Shown here piece by piece: positions 8,386 through 17,353 of a stretch of 64,000 nt of DNA; position 1 is the stretch's first letter, and each line of letters begins with the position of its first letter. The DNA comes from an uncultured Bacteroidales bacterium. Lineage in GTDB: Bacteria; Bacteroidota; Bacteroidia; Bacteroidales; Paludibacteraceae. Location: assembly GCA_900317745.1 (NCBI GenBank), contig ONHW01000016.1, forward strand, positions 18,031-82,030, in the 5' to 3' direction. Made by a program: the position numbers and the translations under genes. The notes under the pieces are model-generated. The model was not told the origin of the DNA and searched no databases. It was given only the letters and a program-made list of their open reading frames with translations.

Positions 8386-10839
8386 ATGAAGAATATTATT
8401 CGTTATCTGACGTGTATGCTGCTGCTCTTGTGCGCTCTTGGCGCACAGGCGCAGCGAGGCACGGAGTTTTGGTTTGCACCGCCGTGGATGAACTCACACC
8501 ATACCGGTGAGGCAGATTTTCATGTTGTCCTCTCGGCGTATGATCGGGATGCACATGTTGTCATCTTCCAACCGGCGGACGGCAACCTTGTGTTGTGTGA
8601 TACTGTTGTACTCGCACACAGTTACTGCGACGTTATCGTTGCCCCGAAGTCCGATCACAAGTCGTACGCCGAAGCGCAGATAGAGGTGCCGTACAACTCT
8701 ATATCCAAACGCGGTATGTACATCACTGCCGATCATGATATTGGCGCGTACTACCAGATAACGATGCACAATGGCGAGGCATACACGCTCAAAGGACAGA
8801 ACGCTCTGGGAACGGAGTTCGTTGTCATGTCGCAGAACAAGTATCCCAACCATGCCGACTATAACGGCTACAAGAGCCACAACAACAGCATTCAGATCGT
8901 TGCTACCGAGGATGGAACCACGGTCACCATCACACCCTCGCAACCCATTATACATGACGATAACACTTCTTCTACAGCGCCTGTCACGCTTACGCTCAAT
9001 CGCGGTCAGACCTATGCGGTCAAGGCTGCCGGCACCGCTGCGGCTGCACATCTGATAGGCACGCGCGTGGATGCCGACAAACCTATAGCCGTCACTACCT
9101 CCGATGACTCGGTAGAAGGCGGAGGTGGTGAGGATGCCGTAGGCGAACAACTGGTGCCGACCGACATGGCAGGAACGGATTATACAGTTATCCCTCTGTC
9201 CGGCTCAACTAAGGAGAGCATCTTTATCCTCGCCTTGCATCCGTCCACTACTGTCGAACTGCATGCTGAAGGCAGCGACGAAACAATCGTGCTCGATTCG
9301 CTGCAAAGCGTATCCCGCACCTTATCCAAAGTCACATATATCCACGCCGATGCGGATATTCAAATCTTCCAACTCACGCATCGTGAGGGCGAGTTGGGCG
9401 GTACGGTGCTCCCGCAGATGCTATGTACAGGCTCTAATCATGTGACATACAAGCGTATCCCCAATAGTACATACACTGTCCTCAATATCCTGACTCAGAC
9501 CGACAACGCCGCTTACCTGTATATGAACGGCAACGAGGTGCCACAATCCGACTTCAACCCCATACCCTGCACAGACGGCAAGTGGTCGTATGTCTCGCTG
9601 AACGTAACCGCCAAGCCTGCTGCTATGCCGCTGGAGATAGAGTCCAAACGCGGTGTGTTCCAACTCGGTGTGGTCGATTTTGCTTCCGACCCGACAAAAA
9701 CGCTCACTTACGGATTCTTCTCCGATTATGCCAACGGAGCTGCTATCGATGTGGTGGTTGACGAGGAATTGCTTGACACGGCTTTCGTGCTCTGCGAAGG
9801 CGAATCGGTTACAATGGTTGCCGCCGCTCCTGATGGGGTAAGCAACTTCAAGTGGTACAGGGGCAATACGCTGGTGCATACCGGTGATACACTGACCATT
9901 GAGGCTGCCGATGTAGCCAAGTCCGGCACCTATCGCGTGGAAGGCGACAGCCACGATTGTACGGTTGAGTACAAGGAGTTCACATTCTTTATTCAACCTC
10001 GCCAGACGGTTATTCCGCTCACCGAGGTTATTATCGCTGAGGGCGAGAGCTATACTTGGCCCGTTAATGGACAAACCTATTCCACTTCAACATACGACAC
10101 CGTTTGGACTGCTGTTCAGTATGGCGATCTGCCAATCTTTGGCTGCGATACGGCTGAGGCATTGCATGTCATTGTTCGTGCGTGCATCGAGGCTACACTG
10201 ACTTGTCCTGACGAGATTTGCGGCGATGAAGCAACTATCCTTCTACCCTTCACCATCACAGGTAGTGGCGAATATACCGTAGCCGCTGCTTTTGACGCCA
10301 AGGCGAAGGCCGCAGGATTCACTGATGGTGAACTGACTGCCTCCGGTTCTGATCTTGTATTGCCTGTACCCGAAGCCGTCTATGCCGACACCTATACGGC
10401 TGTCGTCACATTCACCCCAACTGAGGACGGTTGCGAGATTCAGCAGTTCCCGATCTCTTTCCTTGTGCGCTATCCGAATACGGTATTTACGCAGCGTTGG
10501 AACGATGTGCTTGCTGTCTATAACGAGCGTTACAACCGTGGTGAGGGGCGTGTGGGCTACAAGTTCACATCCTACCAGTGGTACAAGAACGGCCAACCTA
10601 TCACCGGAGCAACAGGATCGTATTACTACGTTGGTCCTGTCGAGCAACTGGACTTCAATGCCGACTATTCGGTTGAACTCAAGCGTGAAGACGGTGTGGT
10701 TATGCGCTCATGCGAGTATCGTCCCGTGCAGACCGATGCACCGGATATGGTTACTACCACCAAATCGCTCATACGCGGACAGATCATCATCCGCCGTGGC
10801 GATAAGGAATATACCCCGTTAGGACTGCCGCTCAGATGA
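8386..10839 (+). CDS. Secreted IgGFc-binding-like protein with Ig-like domain and C-terminal tail
   Basis: 817 residues when started at ATG 8386, which gives a clean signal peptide (MKNIIRYLTCMLLLLC to AQAQ); an ATG 12 bases earlier lies within the preceding small gene. Residues after RGTEFWFAPPW up to about 440 match the N-terminal domain of IgGFc-binding-like proteins, often found in large bacterial surface proteins. An Ig-like domain follows (near FKWYRGNTLVHTGD), then further beta-rich sequence, then the shared tail (SLIRGQIIIRRGD, then YTPLG). Its stop overlaps the next start by ATGA, so it is probably translated together with the beta-barrel/OmpA protein. A role in adhesion or surface display is inferred. 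Confidence 0.75.
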   Translation: MKNIIRYLTCMLLLLCALGAQAQRGTEFWFAPPWMNSHHTGEADFHVVLSAYDRDAHVVIFQPADGNLVLCDTVVLAHSYCDVIVAPKSDHKSYAEAQIEVPYNSISKRGMYITADHDIGAYYQITMHNGEAYTLKGQNALGTEFVVMSQNKYPNHADYNGYKSHNNSIQIVATEDGTTVTITPSQPIIHDDNTSSTAPVTLTLNRGQTYAVKAAGTAAAAHLIGTRVDADKPIAVTTSDDSVEGGGGEDAVGEQLVPTDMAGTDYTVIPLSGSTKESIFILALHPSTTVELHAEGSDETIVLDSLQSVSRTLSKVTYIHADADIQIFQLTHREGELGGTVLPQMLCTGSNHVTYKRIPNSTYTVLNILTQTDNAAYLYMNGNEVPQSDFNPIPCTDGKWSYVSLNVTAKPAAMPLEIESKRGVFQLGVVDFASDPTKTLTYGFFSDYANGAAIDVVVDEELLDTAFVLCEGESVTMVAAAPDGVSNFKWYRGNTLVHTGDTLTIEAADVAKSGTYRVEGDSHDCTVEYKEFTFFIQPRQTVIPLTEVIIAEGESYTWPVNGQTYSTSTYDTVWTAVQYGDLPIFGCDTAEALHVIVRACIEATLTCPDEICGDEATILLPFTITGSGEYTVAAAFDAKAKAAGFTDGELTASGSDLVLPVPEAVYADTYTAVVTFTPTEDGCEIQQFPISFLVRYPNTVFTQRWNDVLAVYNERYNRGEGRVGYKFTSYQWYKNGQPITGATGSYYYVGPVEQLDFNADYSVELKREDGVVMRSCEYRPVQTDAPDMVTTTKSLIRGQIIIRRGDKEYTPLGLPLR

Positions 10840-12119
10840 GAAACGTGCTTCGTATCATATTGTCGGTCATGATGGCTGCTTGCGTGGCATCTGCATCAGC
10901 TCAGATGCGCGACTCGTTGCTCACCCACTATGTGGGGCTGGAGGCGCATGTCGGTTACAGCAATATGTTCACGCGTCAGAACGGCTTGCATGATTTAGGC
11001 GGAGTAGGTGGCGGACTCGGGTTTGCTTACAAGTTCCAGTACCGCCCGTGGCGCTTCCAGACAGGTCTGGCTGTCACTTCGCTCAACTCGCTCTCCCGCG
11101 GTGATTGGTATAGTTCTACGCCGGTCACCTCGCCGTATCCGTCCATGACGCTCAACGAGCGCTACGAGGATGTGCGGTTTGGTCGTCACGCCGTGTCAAT
11201 CTCCCTGCCGGTCAAAGCAGGCTATCGCATAGGTGACTGGACACTCATGGCAGGTGTACGTGCCTCATATCCCGTATGGCAGACCGCCAACTATAGCGGC
11301 AAGCGGGCTCCAACCATCACCGACGAACAACTCATCGACGAACTGCGCGATATGCCTAACCATGGATTGGTCACAACACCGTTTGAGGATGTTCTGCCGC
11401 GTACCATGGGACCGGATCTGACGGTAGAAGCAGAGGCTATTTGGGATCTCGACAAGTATCTGGCTTACCACTCGAAAAAGAAATCAAGAAAAAGCCGCAG
11501 AAAGACTTTCAAGGAACTGCTTCATTACGAAGTATCCGTTTTTGCATCGGCCGGAGTGCTCAATTCAGGCACGGCTGCCGATCCGCTGAACAGTCTGTTT
11601 GTTGGTGGAAGGTTTGCTGTGTTCTATGAGTTCGAACACCCGAAGCCCAAGAAGAAACCCGGCCAGAGCAAACCTCGCCCGAAACCCAAACCTACACCTG
11701 CGCCCGAACCTGTTCTTCCTCCGGTTGAGCAACCTGTTCAGCAGGATACGATCTACTATGGCGAGCAGGTGATTCAAAAGGGAGATACCGTCGTGTTGCA
11801 GAACCTGTATTTTGCCACCAACAAAGTACACGTGCTGCCCTCCTCCGCTGAGGCGTTGGACGAACTATATACCTTCCTGGACGAAAATCCCGACATGCGC
11901 ATCCGTATAACCGGTCACACCGATAACACGGCTTCCCGTGAGTACAACCTCCGCCTGTCGAAGGGACGCGCCGAAGCAGTCAAACAGGAGATGGTTAAGC
12001 GCGGCATTGATCCCGAACGTATTGAAACGGATGGCAAGGGCATGGACGAACCTGTAGCGGATAACTCTACTGAAGAAGGTCGTCAGCAGAACAGACGTGT
12101 GGAGTTTGTAGTATTGTAA
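10836..12119 (+). CDS. Outer-membrane beta-barrel fused to OmpA peptidoglycan-binding domain
   Basis: 427 residues with a signal peptide (MRNVLRIILSVMMAACVASASAQ). Residues about 25-270 alternate in a pattern typical of small Bacteroidota outer-membrane barrels (LEAHVGYSNMF, GGGLGFAYKF). A Lys/Pro-rich linker (about 270-300) follows, then an OmpA C-terminal domain (about 318-427) with HTDNTASREYNLRLS and NRRVEFVV, the peptidoglycan-binding signature. The barrel is a paralogue of the one at 13946: both share MPNHGL and the HY-x(4)-A-x-VGYS start. It is translationally coupled (ATGA) to the tailed protein upstream. The likely role is anchoring the outer membrane to the wall, perhaps as partner of that protein. 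Confidence 0.85.
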   Translation: MRNVLRIILSVMMAACVASASAQMRDSLLTHYVGLEAHVGYSNMFTRQNGLHDLGGVGGGLGFAYKFQYRPWRFQTGLAVTSLNSLSRGDWYSSTPVTSPYPSMTLNERYEDVRFGRHAVSISLPVKAGYRIGDWTLMAGVRASYPVWQTANYSGKRAPTITDEQLIDELRDMPNHGLVTTPFEDVLPRTMGPDLTVEAEAIWDLDKYLAYHSKKKSRKSRRKTFKELLHYEVSVFASAGVLNSGTAADPLNSLFVGGRFAVFYEFEHPKPKKKPGQSKPRPKPKPTPAPEPVLPPVEQPVQQDTIYYGEQVIQKGDTVVLQNLYFATNKVHVLPSSAEALDELYTFLDENPDMRIRITGHTDNTASREYNLRLSKGRAEAVKQEMVKRGIDPERIETDGKGMDEPVADNSTEEGRQQNRRVEFVVL

Positions 12120-12140
12120 AATCATCGAAAAGTGCAAGAT

Positions 12141-13949
12141 ATGAAACGAATAGTATGCATACTGGCAGCCCTGACTTTGGTGCTGGCTATATATGCGGAG
12201 AAGCGCATCTACTTCTTCCGTGCTAAAGACCTGCCGACTGATGTTGAGACCATCGATCTGCGTCCCGACATGGGTTTGACGCAACTGACACTCAACAATA
12301 TCTACGCCGATCCCGAGGCGCGCTACGCTTTGTTCAACAAGAATTCGGACAGTTGGTGGCAAGTGATGGTGGAGACAGCCAAAGGCAAGACGGTTGACCT
12401 CAGTGAGGTGGATAACACTTGGTATCTGAAACTCAAGATCCGCCGCACGGTTGATTATACCCTCACGCTTGTTCTTGCCGGTGCAGGCACAGCCAACGGC
12501 TATCCCTTACCTGTATCCCAACTGCCGGCTAACGGCGAGTGGACCGAATTCACCATACCGATGAAGGATCTTCCCGTACTGCCCGAACTGACTGAGAAGT
12601 ATTCCGGACGGCTGTTGCAGATTCACTCCGACGCAGGTTATACGGGTGACATAGTAGGTATCGACTATTGCTACCTTACCAATGACCCGACGGGCGTGGA
12701 TGAAGGTACTGTGCAACGCCCCAAGCGGTACTATTTTATCACCAACAGCAAGACGCCCCTCAGCGGCATGCCATACGCTATAGTGGATTATTCGGCTCAG
12801 ATGACCGCGCGTGCTCAGGGATGGATGCAGTGGTCATATATCCCGTTCCCTTATTACTCAATGGACGCCGACATGCCCGTAGTACAACAATTGCAATGCG
12901 CTGCGCCATGTTCCATGTCTGACGTGAATGACGACTGGTATGTGATAGCCCAGATCCGTACAAACGTAGAGGGTACATTTGCCGTTCGCCTGTACTTGCC
13001 CGATGGTAAGGCTTATGCCGATACCATTGCAGCCGGTCAACTCGTTCGCGACGGCAGTACGTGGAACACGCTCACTCTGCCGTTTGACAGAATGTATCCT
13101 TACACCTATTCGGAAACAACCGATGTGTTGCTGTCTCTTGCATCCGTCGGCAACGCCTCTGCTGGCGAATGGACTATGGCTTCGCTTATGCTTACCAACG
13201 ATCCCTCGATTGCTGACCCGCAACCCGCCGTACCTGCTGACCCATCACAAGAGTCGCGTATCTATCTGCTCAACGATGGTTCACCGCTTCCCGCTGCTAT
13301 GACGTGCACGGATTATCGGCTCGATCAGACAGACTACTTATCCATCGGTTATGGCAACAACACCACACGCAAGTCCACCGATGCGTTTCTTACCTTGCTG
13401 CCTACCAACGGATGGTGGTCGGCTGACATTGCTGCCAAGTCTGCAGTTGATCTGACAGCCGTGGATGATACATGGACCATGCATACGCGTATCCGCACTA
13501 CCTCTACCTATCGGCCGATCAACCTCATCCTGTACAAGGAGGGAAATGCCCAACTTGCCCGCTACCAACTCACCGATGCCCTCTTGCCCGTAGCACAGAA
13601 CGGCAATTGGTACGACTTCGATATACCTATGACTGCTTTCCTGGCAACAGGAAGCACACTGATCAGTTATACCTCGCGTATCTTCTCTTTCCACTCCGAT
13701 GGCGGAGGTACAAGCGGTGTAGAGGTTAGTATGGAGTACCTGTATTTCTCCAAGGAAGGCGAATCGCGACCTGATCCGCAACCGACACTGCCGCCTGTGG
13801 CAGAACCGGAACTCGAACCTGTGCAGACTCCTGACGGATTATTCTATCCGGCTATCACGTCTGCACAGAAATACATCCGAAACGGATTGCTGGTTATTCA
13901 GCACCAAGACAAATACTTTGACGTATTAGGCAGACCGCTAACCAGATGA
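12141..13949 (+). CDS. Secreted triple B-module protein with C-terminal tail
   Basis: 602 residues from ATG 12141, chosen over a GTG 9 bases upstream because it gives a normal MKRIVCILAALTLVLA signal peptide. Three copies of module B follow, beginning EKRIYFFRAKD (about 20-195), PKRYYFITNS (about 197-370) and SRIYLLNDG (about 375-550). The first two end in YCYLTNDP or a similar strand. A Pro/Glu-rich linker leads to the shared tail (YIRNGLLVIQHQD, then FDVLG). No enzymatic motif is seen. The stop overlaps the next start (ATGA), repeating the arrangement at 10836. Glycan binding is inferred from context only. Confidence 0.7.
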   Translation: MKRIVCILAALTLVLAIYAEKRIYFFRAKDLPTDVETIDLRPDMGLTQLTLNNIYADPEARYALFNKNSDSWWQVMVETAKGKTVDLSEVDNTWYLKLKIRRTVDYTLTLVLAGAGTANGYPLPVSQLPANGEWTEFTIPMKDLPVLPELTEKYSGRLLQIHSDAGYTGDIVGIDYCYLTNDPTGVDEGTVQRPKRYYFITNSKTPLSGMPYAIVDYSAQMTARAQGWMQWSYIPFPYYSMDADMPVVQQLQCAAPCSMSDVNDDWYVIAQIRTNVEGTFAVRLYLPDGKAYADTIAAGQLVRDGSTWNTLTLPFDRMYPYTYSETTDVLLSLASVGNASAGEWTMASLMLTNDPSIADPQPAVPADPSQESRIYLLNDGSPLPAAMTCTDYRLDQTDYLSIGYGNNTTRKSTDAFLTLLPTNGWWSADIAAKSAVDLTAVDDTWTMHTRIRTTSTYRPINLILYKEGNAQLARYQLTDALLPVAQNGNWYDFDIPMTAFLATGSTLISYTSRIFSFHSDGGGTSGVEVSMEYLYFSKEGESRPDPQPTLPPVAEPELEPVQTPDGLFYPAITSAQKYIRNGLLVIQHQDKYFDVLGRPLTR

Positions 13950-14701
13950 ATCGACTGAAGCTGATACTTGTTTCGGGCTATACAGCGCTACTGATGTCTG
14001 CTGCGTTGCAGGCGCAAACCGTTACCCATTATCTGACGGCAGAGGCAGGTGTCGGTTATTCGGCAGGATTCCTGGGCGAAGCAGGTGTAGGCTACGCGTT
14101 TGCCGACAGGTTGTTTCTGATGCGCACAGGTCTTGAGATGGCATATACTTTCCGTCGAATGCGTGTGCCTGATCATACGGAGCAACAGGGTGAAGTAGAT
14201 AGCGAAGATGTACCTTATACTGCCGTATATGATTATACACGCCAGACCGACCGTTTGCACCTCACCGAGCTGCGTGTGCCCTTGTTGGCAGGTGTGCAGT
14301 GGCAGAACTGGTATCTGCTTGCCGGAGTAAAAGCGGGCGTACTGGTGGCAGGTAAGCAAAAGTCTGAGATGGATATTACCAAGTCAGGCGATTATGCGAT
14401 GTTCAACGATATATTTGAGGAAATGCCCAACCACGGCTTGACTACCGATCATCAGTTCAGTTCAGCCTCTTTGCCTGCTCAGGCGACAGCCTACGCCACG
14501 CTTGAGACGGGTATGCACTGGCAGTACTTGGGTTGGGCAGTGTTTGCCGATTACAGGCTGCCCGGTTACAGCGTTGACACACGCCCGATTGACCGCCTGA
14601 CCATTGGCGCCAAACTCACCTTCTGGCTCGGTTGGCAGAAACGCCGCTCAATGCCCTGCATGTGCACACCCCAAGCAGCCTATTATTTACGCAGACGATG
14701 A
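13946..14701 (+). CDS. Outer-membrane beta-barrel protein, paralogue of the barrel at 10836
   Basis: 251 residues with a signal peptide (ending LQAQ). Alternating hydrophobic strands and aromatic residues indicate a small outer-membrane barrel. It shares HYLTAEAGVGYS and EEMPNHGLTT with the barrel at 10836 but lacks the linker and OmpA domain; the end is Cys/Arg-rich (MPCMCTP, YYLRRR). The start overlaps the stop of the tailed protein upstream by 4 bases. Pairing of a barrel with a tailed protein recalls SprB/SprF-type T9SS partner pairs, but the barrel does not look like a clear PorP/SprF, so that comparison is inference. Confidence 0.75.
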   Translation: MNRLKLILVSGYTALLMSAALQAQTVTHYLTAEAGVGYSAGFLGEAGVGYAFADRLFLMRTGLEMAYTFRRMRVPDHTEQQGEVDSEDVPYTAVYDYTRQTDRLHLTELRVPLLAGVQWQNWYLLAGVKAGVLVAGKQKSEMDITKSGDYAMFNDIFEEMPNHGLTTDHQFSSASLPAQATAYATLETGMHWQYLGWAVFADYRLPGYSVDTRPIDRLTIGAKLTFWLGWQKRRSMPCMCTPQAAYYLRRR

Positions 14702-14717
14702 TAAAAACAATCATATT

Positions 14718-15983
14718 ATGAAACGAATAGTATTTATATCACTACTTACACTCCTTGTGAGTGTTTCTAAAGCGGATATTCCCGCAGGTTACGCTATTTA
14801 CGGTATAGTGCCTTCCGGTTATACAGATTTGACGGCTAATGTAAGTATAGGCGACTGGGGAGGTGGCTATAATGATTCCCAAACGTCCTATATTGAATAT
14901 ACCGGCAAAGGATTGGGCGGTAATGTAGGAGAGGGAAACTACTTACGCTTGTCTTTTACAACTGAGCAACAGCTTCAACTCACTTCAACTTTCCGTGTGC
15001 ATATAATTATGCGTAAAACAGCGGATTCGGAAAATAGTGTGCAGTTCTCATTGTGTCGCAATGGTTGGAATTTCAACCGTGCCGGTAAAACGATTGCCGC
15101 TGCCAACCTGTCAACCGATTATCAAGACATCGTGCTTGCCAATACTGACTTGACTGAATCTACCTGGGGAACAATCCGCACGGGTGATGAAACCACGTTT
15201 GGGGCGGCGGACGTGATGCGCTTTTGTGCAGTTAATGGTGAAGTAATCAATATTAAGCAGATTTACATTGAGAACGTATTCTCGCCGTTTGTGCAATCAT
15301 CCGGATTGGGTATCCTTCGTGCCAAGGCTCTTCCAATTTATGCAGAAACAAGCGCATTTGTGCCGACAGGTGCAAGTGTGGATAACATAAACTTGTATGT
15401 AGTTAGTGTAAATCAAGATGTTTACGCTCGGATGACATCCACCGGGCATAGTTTCGATGCCGGTTTTGCTGATAACTACCAGTTACGCACATGGAGAAGC
15501 AACGGTGATGCCAACGCAACAGGCAATACGGTTAGTCCTTATCCGTATCCCGATGGTGCGATGTTTACAATGGTAAATGGTTTGTTTGGCATTGGACCAA
15601 ATGCGGATTGTTACGTGAGTGCCCGTGCCAAGCTATGGGGACAAGGAAGTATAAGATGTTCTGCGCAACTTTATTTCCGTGGCACCTATGTTTGCACTCC
15701 TACAGGCGACAAGACCGCTCCGACCGCTACCGCTTCGCCGTATTACGATGGCGAGCATTTTACCGTTACTATTTCTGCAACCGATAATAGCGGCGAAGTG
15801 TTCTATTATACAGAAAACACGACTCGAGGTACAAAGCAAATATCTTTTGTCCCTACATTTGTGCTGAACGGTGCGGTTGAGGGAGATATTATCACGTGCT
15901 ATGCCGTAGATTTTGACGGCAACATGTCTTCTCCTATGCGTGTCGGCGCTATGACCTGCAATAATTGTTTTATCGTAAATTGA
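14718..15983 (+). CDS. Secreted module A protein with Ig-like/chitobiase-like C-terminal domain
   Basis: 421 residues from ATG 14718, which gives the signal peptide MKRIVFISLLTLLVSVSKA; an in-frame ATG 114 bases upstream lies inside the barrel gene. Module A follows (about 20-190, GYAIYGIVPSGYTDL, LCRNGWN). The middle (about 195-345) is unassigned. The last ~75 residues (SATDNSGEVFYYTENT) look like the small beta-domain found at the end of many glycosidases. It is the one secreted module protein here without the shared tail, ending MTCNNCFIVN. Composition is more AT-rich than its neighbours, as in the 5' half of the gene at 5523. Confidence 0.65.
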   Translation: MKRIVFISLLTLLVSVSKADIPAGYAIYGIVPSGYTDLTANVSIGDWGGGYNDSQTSYIEYTGKGLGGNVGEGNYLRLSFTTEQQLQLTSTFRVHIIMRKTADSENSVQFSLCRNGWNFNRAGKTIAAANLSTDYQDIVLANTDLTESTWGTIRTGDETTFGAADVMRFCAVNGEVINIKQIYIENVFSPFVQSSGLGILRAKALPIYAETSAFVPTGASVDNINLYVVSVNQDVYARMTSTGHSFDAGFADNYQLRTWRSNGDANATGNTVSPYPYPDGAMFTMVNGLFGIGPNADCYVSARAKLWGQGSIRCSAQLYFRGTYVCTPTGDKTAPTATASPYYDGEHFTVTISATDNSGEVFYYTENTTRGTKQISFVPTFVLNGAVEGDIITCYAVDFDGNMSSPMRVGAMTCNNCFIVN

Positions 15984-15997
15984 ATCAGTAGTAATAT

Positions 15998-17338
15998 ATG
16001 AAGCGAATTATTCTTTTCTTTCTTGTTTTGTTCCCGTTGCTTGCGGTAGCGCAGACGCAGAGTTACAAACGCGGTTACGGTGTTGATCAGTCGAAGTTCA
16101 CCAATCAGGCTATAGCCAACCTCGCACCGGGTGCAGGTTGGTACTACGACTGGAGTCACTCTACCTACCTGGATTTCGAAGGCGCAGATGTCGATTTTGT
16201 GCCTATGACCTGGAATGGCGGCTATAATGCCTCGCAGTTACGGCAGTTCCTCTCCGAGCACCCTAATGTCAAGTACCTGTTGGCGTTCAACGAACCGAAC
16301 TTCCGCGACCAGGCAAACATGACTCCCTCGCAGGCTGCTGCCGCGTGGCCTGCACTGCAGGCTATTGCCGATGAGTATAACCTCAAGATTGTTTCTCCTG
16401 CGCCAAACTGGTGCGGCTGGTGCGTCGAGGAGGGCGGCACGACCTACAACTCGCCCTACGACTGGCTACGTGACTTCTTTGCTGCCTGCCCCGACTGCCG
16501 CGTGGATTATATAGGTATTCACTTCTATATGGGTGCAATGGAGTCGGTCAAAGGTAGTATTGATCTGCTATGGGAGCAGTTTCACAAACCCGTTTGGCTC
16601 ACCGAGTTCAATATGGATAAAAACGGCATGGGCGACAACGGCACGGCTGACGAGCAGCGCGCGTTCATGGTAAAGATGATCGACTGGATGGAACGCGACG
16701 AGCATGTGTACCGCTATGCCTGGTTCCTTGGTCGCGGCGGAATAATCACTGACCTTATCGGCTCTGACAAGCAATCGTTGACTCTGCTCGGCAAGGTATA
16801 TGCCAATATGTCGTCGTATGACGCCAATTTCTATCACTCTACCGGCAAACGTATTGAGGCTGAACATTATATATCAATGGACAATATCTCGCTTGTCGAG
16901 AGCACGGACGTTGATGGTGCTCTGTCGGTCGGCTACACTGCAGCAGGTAGCAAGGTGGCATATCAGATTGATGTGCCGAATGCGGGGCAGTGGGATCTGA
17001 CCTTGCGTACCGCAGGCGAACAAATAACAGGTGTGGAGATTTACAGCAATAACACGTTCCTTGCCTCCGTTACTATCCCGTCCTCCGGGTCATGGACGAA
17101 ATGGCAGGATTACAAGACTGCCCTCAACCTCCCTGCCGGCAAACAGACTTTGGAACTAAAGATTGCCTCCGGATCATGTGACTTCAACTGGTTGCAACTG
17201 GGCAACACTGCTTCTGCGCTGCCCGCCACAGCCGATGAGCAAAGCACTGTTGCACGTAAGCATATCTTGCGCGACGGCTCGCTCATTATCACCACACCGT
17301 TTGGCGAGTACGATGTTTGGGGACGAAAAATTCAATAA
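15998..17338 (+). CDS. Second GH128-type beta-1,3-glucanase with CBM6-like domain and tail
   Basis: 446 residues, signal peptide ending AVAQ. The catalytic core shows AFNEPN (E99, acid/base) and WLTEFN (E203, nucleophile) with the conserved CRVDYIGIHFYM strand between them. Residues about 285-415 form a CBM6-like domain that opens GKRIEAEHY, a better match to CBM6 than its paralogue at 1960. The tail reads HILRDGSLIITT, then YDVWG. Two GH128 enzymes at opposite ends of the cluster suggest complementary attack on a beta-1,3-glucan. It starts 14 bases after the previous stop and ends 15 bases before the GH78 gene. Confidence 0.85.
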   Translation: MKRIILFFLVLFPLLAVAQTQSYKRGYGVDQSKFTNQAIANLAPGAGWYYDWSHSTYLDFEGADVDFVPMTWNGGYNASQLRQFLSEHPNVKYLLAFNEPNFRDQANMTPSQAAAAWPALQAIADEYNLKIVSPAPNWCGWCVEEGGTTYNSPYDWLRDFFAACPDCRVDYIGIHFYMGAMESVKGSIDLLWEQFHKPVWLTEFNMDKNGMGDNGTADEQRAFMVKMIDWMERDEHVYRYAWFLGRGGIITDLIGSDKQSLTLLGKVYANMSSYDANFYHSTGKRIEAEHYISMDNISLVESTDVDGALSVGYTAAGSKVAYQIDVPNAGQWDLTLRTAGEQITGVEIYSNNTFLASVTIPSSGSWTKWQDYKTALNLPAGKQTLELKIASGSCDFNWLQLGNTASALPATADEQSTVARKHILRDGSLIITTPFGEYDVWGRKIQ

Positions 17339-17353
17339 TCACGCATCACTGCT

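Noticed and set aside
1153-17338. SusC/SusD-type polysaccharide utilisation locus
   Set aside because: No TonB-dependent receptor or SusD-like lipoprotein was found among the genes.
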